Positions 45,271 through 52,799 of a stretch of DNA of 64,000 bases are shown here, piece after piece. Source of the stretch: Sphingomonas sp. PAMC 26621 (GTDB lineage: Bacteria; Pseudomonadota; Alphaproteobacteria; Sphingomonadales; Sphingomonadaceae); contig NZ_AIDW01000012.1 in the NCBI RefSeq assembly GCF_000251145.1, positions 62,001 to 126,000 on the forward strand, read 5' to 3'. The notes under the pieces were generated by a model. It had not been told where the DNA came from, made no database searches, and saw nothing but the letters and a program-made list of their open reading frames with translations. The position numbers and the translations under genes are program-made. The first letter of the stretch is position 1, and each line of letters starts with the position of its first letter.

Positions 45271-45362
45271 TCACGCAAAAGCGCGAAGCCGCGAAGAAGG
45301 AAGACGATCGGTTTGCGGGCAGGCGCGAAAGGAAGCCTTTGCGGCTTTGCGTCTTTGCGTGA
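45271..45362. repeat. Palindromic repeat, family C
   Basis: Inverted repeat in the cysI-DUF2849 gap: left arm TCACGCAAAAGCGCGAAGCC, right arm GGCTTTGCGTCTTTGCGTGA, about 50 bp apart. A TCACGCAAAG-type palindrome of this kind is common in intergenic DNA of related genomes (from memory). It interrupts an otherwise compact operon but does not appear to break a gene. Confidence 0.6.
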
Positions 45363-45369
45363 TCAATCA

Positions 45370-45666
45370 TCATATCACCCAACTCCCCGCATTCGGGTCG
45401 GCAGGCTTGAGCGTCAGGTCCGGCCGCACAGTCGGCCCGAGCGCGCGGACGCGGTCCTTGATGTGCGCGGGGCGGGGGCCTTCGGGCGTCACCGTCGCGT
45501 CGATCACATAGGGGCCGGTCACGCGCTGCGCGCCTTCCTGCGCGCGCGCGATGCTCTCACCCTGGTCGGTGACGTCGCCCGCATCCTCGATATGGCGCGA
45601 CCAGCCGTTGCCGGTCCACCAGATCACATCGCCCGTCGGCAAATCGTTTCCGGTCAGCAATTTCAC
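45370..45666 (-). CDS. DUF2849 domain protein
   Basis: 98 residues. DUF2849 is a small alphaproteobacterial family often next to siroheme/sulfite reductase genes. The N-terminal NDLPTGDVIWWTGNGWSRH and the C-terminal LKPADPNAG give the family pattern. Its role is unknown; genome context suggests support of sulfite reductase. It overlaps cobA by 4 nt. Confidence 0.88.
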   Translation of the reverse strand: MKLLTGNDLPTGDVIWWTGNGWSRHIEDAGDVTDQGESIARAQEGAQRVTGPYVIDATVTPEGPRPAHIKDRVRALGPTVRPDLTLKPADPNAGSWVI

Positions 45667-46463
45667 GCGACAGTCTCCGCCAATGTCCCGGCGATGCGCG
45701 CCCAGGACCCCAATTTGTCTTCCGCGTCGGACAACTCGACGACCTCACCGACGACGATGATCGCGGGCGACGCGACCTGTTCGCGCTCGACCATCGGACC
45801 GAGGTCGGCGAGCAGCGTCTTGATCGCGCGATGCCCGTCGAGCGTCCCGCGCTCGAGTACCGCGACCGGCATTTCCGGGGCGACGCCATCACGTATCAGC
45901 TTGTCGGCAATGTCGGTGGCGGTTGCGATCCCCATGTAGATCACCAGCGTCCGGCCCTTGCCCGCGAGCCCCGACCAGTCCTGGTCGGTCAGCCCCTTGC
46001 ACTGGCCCGCGACAAAGCTGACGGCGCTCGAATAATCGCGGTGCGTGAGGGGGAGCATCGCTTCTGCCGCGCAACCGAGCGCCGCCGATACGCCAGGAAT
46101 GACCTCGACCGGCAGGCCCGCCGCACGCACTTCCTCGACCTCTTCGCCGCCGCGCCCGAAGATGAACGGATCGCCGCCCTTCAACCGCACGACGACGCTG
46201 CCGGTCTTCACATGCGCGATGATCAGCGCGTTGATCGCCTCCTGCGGCAGCGTGTGGCGCGCGCGCTTCTTGGCGACCGAGATGCGCTGGGCATGGGCGG
46301 GGGCGAGATCGAGCACGCGCGGGTCGATCAGCCCGTCATGGACGACGACATCCGCCTGCTGGAGCGCCTCGACCGCGCGGACGGTGAGCAGGCCCGGGTC
46401 GCCCGGGCCCGCGCCGACAAGGATGACTCGCCCGCGGGCGGTGGGATCGAGGAGGGTTGCCAT
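45663..46463 (-). CDS. cobA: Uroporphyrinogen-III C-methyltransferase (siroheme arm)
   Basis: 266 residues, makes precorrin-2 for siroheme needed by CysI. The VGAGPGDPGLLTVRAVEALQ N-terminus, the VVRLKGGDPFIFGRGGEE motif and the SAVSFVAGQCKG region are family hallmarks. It lacks the dehydrogenase-ferrochelatase half found in E. coli CysG, so siroheme synthesis needs another enzyme elsewhere. First gene of the cys operon. Confidence 0.95.
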   Translation of the reverse strand: MATLLDPTARGRVILVGAGPGDPGLLTVRAVEALQQADVVVHDGLIDPRVLDLAPAHAQRISVAKKRARHTLPQEAINALIIAHVKTGSVVVRLKGGDPFIFGRGGEEVEEVRAAGLPVEVIPGVSAALGCAAEAMLPLTHRDYSSAVSFVAGQCKGLTDQDWSGLAGKGRTLVIYMGIATATDIADKLIRDGVAPEMPVAVLERGTLDGHRAIKTLLADLGPMVEREQVASPAIIVVGEVVELSDAEDKLGSWARIAGTLAETVA

Positions 46464-46883
46464 CGCTGTCAGATGGGCTGGACCAGCACGAACGGCAATT
46501 CAAGGATGCTTTGGGGCGAGGTAGGCAATCTTTTGTTCGGAGGCGGATACCCCCTCCGCGAGAACGCCGCACATACGTCCGTCATCCTGAACTCGTTTCA
46601 GGATCCAGCCCTCCACGAGTCCGGACCATGCCTGTTGCGCGGTGGATGCTGAAACAAGTTCAGCATGACGGCAGCTTTTGGGGCGCGGGGTGACGTGTCC
46701 GCAGGGGAACGCAACGTTTTTCGGAAATCGCGCGTTACCAAAAGGCTGGGGGTGGCCCGGGAAGACGGACGAACGGGCGCGCACTGCGCGCCTGCGCGGC
46801 GTGTTGCAGTCCTTCCACCGGCCGGGCGCGGTCCTCGTATGGAGTGCGCTTGCGTCCCTTCGATTTGCCAAGGATCCGACCCG
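46464..46883. other. Intergenic region with a palindromic repeat between cobA and a lipoprotein gene
   Basis: About 420 bases. The 101-bp family A palindrome lies at 46576-46676. The right part (46677-46883) holds the promoter of the lipoprotein gene, and AAGGA sits 9 nt before its ATG. Otherwise I see no gene. Confidence 0.6.
46576..46676 (-). repeat. Palindromic intergenic repeat, family A copy 2
   Basis: 101 bp, the reverse-oriented counterpart of the element at 3122-3222. The outer ends read GTCATCCTGAACTCGTTTCA and TGAAACAAGTTCAGCATGAC. Same length and mostly the same bases as the first copy, so a dispersed element rather than chance. Confidence 0.85.
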
Positions 46884-47678
46884 ATGATCAACAAGACACT
46901 GGTGCTGCTCGCCGGAGCGACCACTTTGCTCGCCGGCTGCGGGACCAAGACCGCGACCGACACCGCCGCGACGACGACCAGCGCGGCCCCGGCGGCGACG
47001 CGGGTGCGCGGCGTGGTCCAGTCGGTCGATACCAACGGCGTGACGATCCAGGGCTATGACGGCAAGACCACCACCGTTCCGATCGACGGCAAGACCGGCT
47101 TCGCCTGGGTCGTCGGGTCGAGCCTGTCGACGCTCAAGACCGGCGACTTCATCGGCACCGCGACGTCCGGGCCGGACAGCGCGCTGCGGGCGGTCGAACT
47201 GGTGATCTTCCCAGAGGCGATGCGTGGGTCGGGCGAGGGACATTATGGCTGGGACGTCCCAGGCGTGGTCGCGGCAAGCGGCGGTAACGGCGGCGGTGGC
47301 GCTAGCGGCATGACCAACGGTACCGTGCAGAATCAGAGCGGGATGACCAACGGTACGGTTCAGCAGCAGAGCGGCCAGAACGCGAGCGGCCAGAACGCGA
47401 GCGGAATGACCAACGGCACCGTCCAGGAACAGAGCGGGATGACCAACGGCACGGTCAGCTCGACCGCCGGCACGGCGGGCGAGACCAGCCTGACGATCGG
47501 CTACAAGGGCGGTACCGCCAAGGTGCTCGTGCCCGCCGGTACGCCGATCGTGCGGTTCGAGCCGACCCAGCGGTCGATGCTGGCCAAGGGGCAGAAGGTC
47601 TTCATCGTGAAGACCGTCGATGCCCCGGGCGCCAAGTTCGTCGCGATGGGCAAGGATGGCCTGACCCCGCCGATGTAA
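46884..47678 (+). CDS. Lipoprotein with GMTNGTV tandem repeats
   Basis: 264 residues. Signal peptide with lipobox LLAGC (acylated Cys at residue 19), a Thr/Ala-rich linker, a small beta domain (residues ~40-110, GVVQSVDTNGVTIQGYDG), then a repeat zone (residues ~140-192) with four GMTNGTV copies and QNASGQNAS, and a C-terminal beta domain (residues ~195-264). Not recognised as a named family; an envelope-anchored protein is certain from the lipobox. AAGGA is 9 nt upstream of the ATG. Confidence 0.85.
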   Translation: MINKTLVLLAGATTLLAGCGTKTATDTAATTTSAAPAATRVRGVVQSVDTNGVTIQGYDGKTTTVPIDGKTGFAWVVGSSLSTLKTGDFIGTATSGPDSALRAVELVIFPEAMRGSGEGHYGWDVPGVVAASGGNGGGGASGMTNGTVQNQSGMTNGTVQQQSGQNASGQNASGMTNGTVQEQSGMTNGTVSSTAGTAGETSLTIGYKGGTAKVLVPAGTPIVRFEPTQRSMLAKGQKVFIVKTVDAPGAKFVAMGKDGLTPPM

Positions 47679-47780
47679 TGGCGCAGCGATCCTGTGCGAC
47701 GATGGCGTCGCACAGGATCGCCCCGTGTTTTGCCGACGCAAGCCAATTCCCCTTGCGCCGGATCGCGCTAAACGAAGCGC

Positions 47781-49250
47781 GTGACGATGACCCCAGCCCA
47801 GACCCGCCTGATCGACTCCGTCCGCGCCCTGTTGGGGCCGAAAGCGGTGACGACCGATCCCACCGACATTGCGCCGTGGCTCGAGGATTGGCGCAAGCGC
47901 TATCACGGCGCGAGCGCGGCGATCCTGTCGCCCGACAGCACCGCAGGCGTCGCGACGATCGTGCGGCTCGCGAGCGAGCAGGGCGTGCCGCTGGTGCCGC
48001 AGGGCGGGAACACCTCGATGGTCGGCGGCGCGACGCCCCCTGCGGACGGTTCGGCGCTGATCCTGTCGCTGCGGCGGATGAACCGGATGCGCCGGATCGA
48101 CGCGGACGCGGGTCTTGCGGTCGCCGAGGCGGGGGTGATCCTCGCCGACCTGCACGACGCGGCGGAAGCGCAGGGGATGCGCTTCCCGCTGACGCTCGGC
48201 GCGCGCGGGAGCGCGACCGTCGGCGGGCTGGTCTCGACCAACGCGGGGGGCACGCAGGTGCTGCGGTTCGGGACGATGCGGTCGCTCGTCGCGGGTCTCG
48301 AGATCGTGCTGCCCGACGGGCAAATCCAGGACGGTCTGTCGGCGCTCAAGAAGGACAATCGCGGCTATGATTTGACGCAGTTGCTGGTCGGCGCGGAGGG
48401 GACGCTCGGCGTGGTGACCGCGGCGACGCTGCGGCTGGTGCCGATTGCGGCGGATCGCGCGACCGGGTGGATCGCGGTCGACAGCCCGCAGGCGGCGCTC
48501 GCGCTCCTGCGGTCGCTCGAGGCGCGCTCGGGCGACGCGATCGAGAGTTTCGAGCTGGTCCCGGGCGGGATCCTCGATCTGGTGCTCAAGCATATCCCGG
48601 GCACGCGCGCGCCGCTGGCGGGGCGGCATCCGTGGCTGGTGCTGATCGATTACGCGACCGGGCCGGGGAAGGCCCCCGCGCGCGACCTGCTCGAGGCGGC
48701 GCTGGGAACGGCGCTGTCGGGTGGACTGGCGCGCGACGCGGTGGTCGCGGCGAGCGAGGCGCAGGCGAGCGCCTTCTGGCGGCTGCGCGATTCGATTTCG
48801 GAGGCCGAGCGCGCCGAAGGCCCGACGATCGCGCACGACATTTCGGTCGCGGTCGAGGCGATGCCCGACTTCATGGTCGATGCCGCCGCGGCGGTGGAGG
48901 CGGCCTATCCAGGGGTCCATGCGACGGGCTTCGGGCATCTTGGCGACGGCAACGTCCATTTCCACGTCAACGCGCCCGCCGGACTGCAGCATGACCCCGC
49001 CGCCGCGGAACGCTGGCGCGCTGAAGTCGGCGCGCCCGCGAGCCGGATGGTCTATGACCTGGTCGTCGCGGCGGGCGGGTCGATTTCGGCCGAGCATGGC
49101 ATCGGCCAGATGAAGCGCGACGAACTCGAGCGCTTGTCCTCGCCCGCACGGCTCGCGGCGCTCCGCGCGATCAAGGCGGGGCTCGATCCGCAGGGGCTGA
49201 TGAATCCCGGCAAGCTCCTCGCTCTTGCGGAAAAGCCGCGCGCGCCATAG
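47781..49250 (+). CDS. FAD-linked oxidase (D-2-hydroxyglutarate/D-lactate dehydrogenase type)
   Basis: 489 residues, flavoenzyme. FAD-binding PCMH block: VPLVPQGGNTSMVGGATP, then GLVSTNAGGTQVLRFG (phosphate/flavin loop). The C-terminal FAD-oxidase domain has GFGHLGDGNVHFHVN and the AEHGIGQMK ending typical of the family that oxidises D-2-hydroxy acids. GTG 47781 or ATG 47787 are both possible starts, neither with a strong ribosome site. The substrate is unknown. Confidence 0.9.
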   Translation: MTMTPAQTRLIDSVRALLGPKAVTTDPTDIAPWLEDWRKRYHGASAAILSPDSTAGVATIVRLASEQGVPLVPQGGNTSMVGGATPPADGSALILSLRRMNRMRRIDADAGLAVAEAGVILADLHDAAEAQGMRFPLTLGARGSATVGGLVSTNAGGTQVLRFGTMRSLVAGLEIVLPDGQIQDGLSALKKDNRGYDLTQLLVGAEGTLGVVTAATLRLVPIAADRATGWIAVDSPQAALALLRSLEARSGDAIESFELVPGGILDLVLKHIPGTRAPLAGRHPWLVLIDYATGPGKAPARDLLEAALGTALSGGLARDAVVAASEAQASAFWRLRDSISEAERAEGPTIAHDISVAVEAMPDFMVDAAAAVEAAYPGVHATGFGHLGDGNVHFHVNAPAGLQHDPAAAERWRAEVGAPASRMVYDLVVAAGGSISAEHGIGQMKRDELERLSSPARLAALRAIKAGLDPQGLMNPGKLLALAEKPRAP

Positions 49251-49308
49251 AGCCAGCGTCCGTAAGGCGTGGGGGACCTGCGCGCTACTTTCACCGATGG
49301 AGACGACC

Positions 49309-50079
49309 ATGGCCAGCGCGCCGCAAGCCCTTCCCCTGTTCTACAATGCGCTCGAGCCGCTTTCGAGCGAGACGCATGCCAACTTCCGCTTCGCCGCGGG
49401 GGATTCGGCACCGTTCCTCGTCAACCAGCATGCCATTCCGGTGACCGTCGACGAATTCGTCGCGGCGCAGCCGTGGCTGCCGATCGTCTTCACCACGGGG
49501 GCGGATTCGATCCCGATCGCGCTGATGGGGCTCAACGAGGGCGTCAACGTATTCGTCGGCGACGACGGCAAGCTGATCGAGGACAAGGTCTACGTCCCCG
49601 CGTATATCCGCCGCTATCCGTTCATGCTCGCGCGGCTTCGCCCCGATGCGCAGGAGCTGTCGCTGTGCTTCGACCCGACCAGCGAGACGATCGGCGCGTT
49701 CGAGCAGGGCGAGCCGCTGTTCGCCGAGGGGAAGCCCACCGAGCTCGTCCAGAACATCCTCGGCTTCAACGAGCAGTTCGAGCAGGCCGGGGCGCGCACC
49801 GCCAATTTCATGACCGAGCTGCGCGAACTGGACCTGCTGATGGACGGCGAGTTCACGCTCAACATGGCGGGCAACGACCAGCCGTTCGTCTACCGCGGCT
49901 TCCAGATCGTCAACGAGGAAAAGCTCAACGACCTGCGCGGGGACCAGCTGCGCAAGATCCAGAAGTCGGGTCTCCTCCCGCTGGTCTATGCGCACCTGTT
50001 CTCGCTGACCACGCTGCCGCAGATCTTTGATCGCCAGGTCAAGCTGGGCAAGGTGCCCGCGCCGCAGCTGATCAACTGA
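49309..50079 (+). CDS. SapC-family protein
   Basis: 256 residues starting MASAPQ with GGAG 7 nt upstream. SapC-type (YfeE/SapC-like) core with PIVFTTGADSIPIALMGLNEGVNVFV and YVPAYIRRYPFMLARL. Homologs are often encoded near flavin-dependent halogenase or outer-membrane receptor genes in alphaproteobacteria; the function is not established. Transcribed away from the downstream sRNA locus, 57 bp from the preceding FAD gene. Confidence 0.85.
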   Translation: MASAPQALPLFYNALEPLSSETHANFRFAAGDSAPFLVNQHAIPVTVDEFVAAQPWLPIVFTTGADSIPIALMGLNEGVNVFVGDDGKLIEDKVYVPAYIRRYPFMLARLRPDAQELSLCFDPTSETIGAFEQGEPLFAEGKPTELVQNILGFNEQFEQAGARTANFMTELRELDLLMDGEFTLNMAGNDQPFVYRGFQIVNEEKLNDLRGDQLRKIQKSGLLPLVYAHLFSLTTLPQIFDRQVKLGKVPAPQLIN

Positions 50080-50162
50080 TCCGCGCTTTCCCCGGTCTGC
50101 CGCGTGGGCCGGGGAAGGGAAAAAACCGCACGAATGGGCCGATGCGGCAGTAAATTAATCCC

Positions 50163-50191
50163 TTGAACCGCGAAAACCGCCTACCTATATC
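50163..50191 (+). promoter_or_regulatory. Sigma-70-like promoter for the candidate sRNA
   Basis: A -35 TTGAAC (50163-50168), a 17-nt spacer and a -10 TATATC (50186-50191). The spacing is optimal, and both boxes are close to consensus for a GC-rich alphaproteobacterium. Transcription would begin near 50198, just before a hairpin-rich, terminator-ended region with no ORF. Confidence 0.75.
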
Positions 50192-50197
50192 GCTGTC

Positions 50198-50304
50198 ACG
50201 CGGTTTCGTGTTCCCCCCTTTCGCGGGGCCGCGCGACGCTCCTTCGGGAGTGTCTCCTCCCTGAACCTTGGCCACCGCGTGTTCTGCACGCGGTGGTTTT
50301 TTTT
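50198..50304 (+). ncRNA. Candidate small RNA (~107 nt) with C-rich, anti-Shine-Dalgarno-like loops
   Basis: No ORF. From a sigma-70-like promoter the transcript would hold an imperfect first hairpin with a C6 run (50213-50218), a second hairpin GACGCTCC-TTCG-GGAGTGTC (50235-50254) followed by the unpaired TCCTCCC (50255-50261), and a terminator stem with T8. Two exposed CU-rich stretches that could pair with ribosome-binding sites are typical of several alphaproteobacterial regulatory sRNAs (GsrN and CuckooRNA types). I cannot assign it to a named family. Confidence 0.6.
50272..50304 (+). terminator. Rho-independent terminator of the candidate sRNA
   Basis: Perfect 10-bp stem CCACCGCGTG/CACGCGGTGG around a TTCTG loop, followed by eight T residues. 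It faces the plus strand and sits 2 nt before the end of the minus-strand amidohydrolase gene. Confidence 0.93.
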
Positions 50305-50306
50305 GG

Positions 50307-51179
50307 TTATTCGGCAGCGATCGCGGTCTGGCCGCGCCAGCCGGTCGCTTCGCGGGCGAGCGTAGCGATGACGTCCCGAAGGATCGTGGCGATGCGGGCG
50401 AGTCCGTCCCCCGGCAGATCCCCGGCAGGATCGAGATACAGCCCCCGGTCGAATTCGAGCTGGATCGCGTGGACCGTGCCCCCGCGCGCATGCGTGTCGA
50501 GGATGTGCGCGCCCGCGTAAGGCGTGTTGCGCGCGACCGGGATGGCCGCGTCGCGCACGATCCGCTCGACTGCGTCGACGAAGCGCGAATCCGCGCTCCG
50601 CCCGAGGCGGTCGCCGATCACGATCCGGGGGCCGCCCGGGCCGAGGCTCGGCATCGAATGGATATCGAGCAGGACCGCCATGCCGAACCGCTCCCGCGCC
50701 GCCTGGAGCGCCGCGGCGAGCGCGGCGTGATAGGGGCGGTGATCGTCGATGATCCGCGCCTCGATCTCGCGCGCCGTGAAGCGCCGCCGCCACAGTTCTC
50801 CCGCGCCATTGACCCGCCTTGGCACCAGCCCGAGCCCGCCGCGCACCTTTGCCGAGGGCGCCGGCAGCGCGATCGCGCGCGCACCCTCGTCGATCGCGGG
50901 GTCGCGTTCCTGTTCGCTGCGGTTGAGGTCGATCCACGCGCGCGCCCGGCGCTGGACCAGCAACGTCTCGTCCCCGTGCGCGGCGAAGGCGAGGGCGTCG
51001 ACGTGGCGATCCTCCAGCACCGTCGCGGCGGCCAGCGGCACGCGCAGCGCCGCGAGCAGCGCCGGCGGATACTCGCGCCCGGCGTGCGGCACCGACAGGA
51101 TCACCGGGCTGCGCGGGACGGCGTCGCCATAACGGTCGAACGGGGGCGGGGCGGGGCTCATCTCCGCCGATGGTAGCAT
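50307..51179 (-). CDS. N-formylglutamate amidohydrolase (HutG-like)
   Basis: 290 residues; the chosen ATG is at 51177-51179 (MLPSAEM), and starts from 51236 or 51171 are possible. The FGase core is present: LSVPHAGREYPPALL, EDRHVDAL with a metal site, the DLNRSEQERDP block and IHSMPSLGPGGPRIVIGD, and a C-terminal QLEFDRGLYLD. Zinc-dependent hydrolysis of N-formylglutamate in histidine degradation, or a related substrate. It lies next to cpdR (divergent). Confidence 0.9.
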   Translation of the reverse strand: MLPSAEMSPAPPPFDRYGDAVPRSPVILSVPHAGREYPPALLAALRVPLAAATVLEDRHVDALAFAAHGDETLLVQRRARAWIDLNRSEQERDPAIDEGARAIALPAPSAKVRGGLGLVPRRVNGAGELWRRRFTAREIEARIIDDHRPYHAALAAALQAARERFGMAVLLDIHSMPSLGPGGPRIVIGDRLGRSADSRFVDAVERIVRDAAIPVARNTPYAGAHILDTHARGGTVHAIQLEFDRGLYLDPAGDLPGDGLARIATILRDVIATLAREATGWRGQTAIAAE

Positions 51180-51271
51180 GCATCCGACCCGTAGCGGCTG
51201 GAAAATCTTAAGGCCTTCGCGCATACAATACCGCAAATGCGGGTGGTTTTGCCCGCCAGGGCATTAATGGC

Positions 51272-51649
51272 ATGATTCGGATCTTGTTAGCGGAAGACGA
51301 TCGCGTGATGCGCGAGTATCTGACGCGGGCGCTCGAGCGCTCGGGCTATTCGGTTGCGGCGGTCGACCGCGGGACCGCGGCGATTCCGCTGCTCGAGGAG
51401 GAGCGTTTCGACCTGCTCCTCACCGATATCGTGATGCCCGAGATGGACGGGATCGAACTCGCGCAAAAGGCGAGCGAAATGGCACCCGACCTGCGCGTGA
51501 TGTTCATCACCGGCTTTGCCGCGGTGACGCTCAAGGCGGGCAAGTCGATGCCGCAGGCGCGGGTCTTGTCCAAGCCGTTCCATCTGCGCGACCTCGTGCT
51601 CGAGGTGGACCGGATGTTCGAGCTCGAGCGGGTCGGCGGAAATTTCTGA
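51272..51649 (+). CDS. cpdR: CpdR-type single-domain response regulator
   Basis: 125 residues, receiver domain only. Acid pair AEDD (residues 8-10), phospho-acceptor D52 (LLLTDIVMPEMDG), and the switch lysine in LSKPF near residue 102. CpdR controls ClpXP-dependent proteolysis of cell-cycle factors in alphaproteobacteria; its length (118-125) and neighbourhood fit. No output domain or ribosome-binding anomaly. Divergent from the amidohydrolase gene. Confidence 0.85.
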   Translation: MIRILLAEDDRVMREYLTRALERSGYSVAAVDRGTAAIPLLEEERFDLLLTDIVMPEMDGIELAQKASEMAPDLRVMFITGFAAVTLKAGKSMPQARVLSKPFHLRDLVLEVDRMFELERVGGNF

Positions 51650-51727
51650 ATTCGCGCAAGAGGTGCTTGCGCGGGGGAATAGCCTTCGCTAAAGGCCACC
51701 CCTCGCCCGGCACCGCCGCGGCGAAGT

Positions 51728-51802
51728 GGGCGTGTAGCTCAGTGGTAGAGCACTGTGTTGACATCGCAGGGGTCGCAAGTTCAATCCTTGCCACGCCCAC
51801 CA
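51728..51802 (+). tRNA. tRNA-Val (anticodon GAC)
   Basis: 75 nt with an encoded CCA. Acceptor stem GGGCGTG/CACGCCC, discriminator A, D-arm AGCTCAGTGGTAGAGC, anticodon stem-loop CTGTG-TTGACAT-CGCAG with GAC, and T-arm with GTTCAATCC. Followed by a terminator. Confidence 0.97.
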
Positions 51803-51808
51803 TTAAAG

Positions 51809-51841
51809 GCCCGTCAGCGCATCGCGTTGGCGGGCTTTTTT
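51809..51841 (+). terminator. Terminator after tRNA-Val
   Basis: Stem GCCCGTCAGCGC/GCGTTGGCGGGC (two G-T wobbles) around an ATC loop, followed by six T residues. It probably ends the tRNA-Val transcript. Confidence 0.88.
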
Positions 51842-51995
51842 GCGTCTCCTGACGGTCTGGCCGGCTTTGGCGTCAGCCCGCGCGGCATCTTCCCCCTGTT
51901 CGTATATGAATTCCCGCTTTATGACTGCACAGGTAATCGACCGCCGTGTAGTCGCGTCCACGCGTTGCCGAGCCCGAACATGGAGAGGATGACGC

Positions 51996-52799
51996 ATGGC
52001 CCACCGATCGTGGTTGCTACCGGTGCTCGTGGCGCTGGCCCCCGGCACGGCGTACGCGCAGACCAACGTTCCGGGCGATCCGCATGCGGGCGATCCGGTC
52101 GGGATCGTCGAGAATCCATGTCCACAGCATCCGGACCCGACCGATGGCCCCGGCTGGGACGTCTGGAAATTGCACATGCTGACCCGCGATTTCGGACAAC
52201 TCTGTCGCTATGCGGAGGCCAACCGCGTGCTCGTGGCGAGCGGGCAGACGGTGCGGGTCGTCTTCATGGGCGATTCGATCACCGACAACTGGATCCACGC
52301 CGATGCGAACCTGTTCAGCGACGGCGTGGTCGATCGCGGGATTAGCGGGCAGACCACGCCGCAAATGCTCGCGCGGTTCCGCGCCGACGTGATCGCGCTC
52401 AAGCCGCGCGCGGTGCATATCATGGCAGGCACCAACGACATCGCGGGCAATACGGGCGCGGCGATGATCGAGACGGTCAAGGGCAACATCGCGAGCATGG
52501 CGGAACTGGCGCGCGCGCACGGCATCCGCGTCGTCATCGCCTCGATCCCGCCCGCCGCCGCGTTTCCGTGGAGTCCGGGCAAGCGCCCGGTGCCGCAGAT
52601 CGCCGCGATGAATGCGTGGCTGCGTGGCTATGCGAAGGCGAACGGCTTTGGTTATGTCGACTATTTCGCCGCGCTCGCGACCCCCGAGGGCGCGATGAAG
52701 CCGGGTCTCAGCAGCGACGGCGTCCATCCGACGCCACAGGGCTATGCGGTGATGCGGCCGCTCGCGCTTGCCGCGATTGCGCGGACGTTCGCAAAATGA
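51996..52799 (+). CDS. SGNH/GDSL-type secreted hydrolase
   Basis: 267 residues with a signal peptide (residues ~1-22). SGNH motifs: MGDSITDNW (block I Ser), then GTNDIAGN (block III) and the C-terminal DGVHPTPQGY with Asp and His. Probably a carbohydrate esterase, deacylating side groups of the same glycan that the downstream fucosidase attacks. GAGAGG precedes ATG 51996; the 3' end overlaps the fucosidase by 4 nt. Confidence 0.88.
   Translation: MAHRSWLLPVLVALAPGTAYAQTNVPGDPHAGDPVGIVENPCPQHPDPTDGPGWDVWKLHMLTRDFGQLCRYAEANRVLVASGQTVRVVFMGDSITDNWIHADANLFSDGVVDRGISGQTTPQMLARFRADVIALKPRAVHIMAGTNDIAGNTGAAMIETVKGNIASMAELARAHGIRVVIASIPPAAAFPWSPGKRPVPQIAAMNAWLRGYAKANGFGYVDYFAALATPEGAMKPGLSSDGVHPTPQGYAVMRPLALAAIARTFAK

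Noticed and set aside
47290..47470. CRISPR-like repeat
   Set aside because: The repeats are in frame in a protein and have no spacers of uniform length.
46500..49310. Long 936-residue minus-strand ORF
   Set aside because: It is a shadow opposite the lipoprotein and FAD-oxidase genes: arginine-rich, no recognised domain, and it runs through a repeat element.
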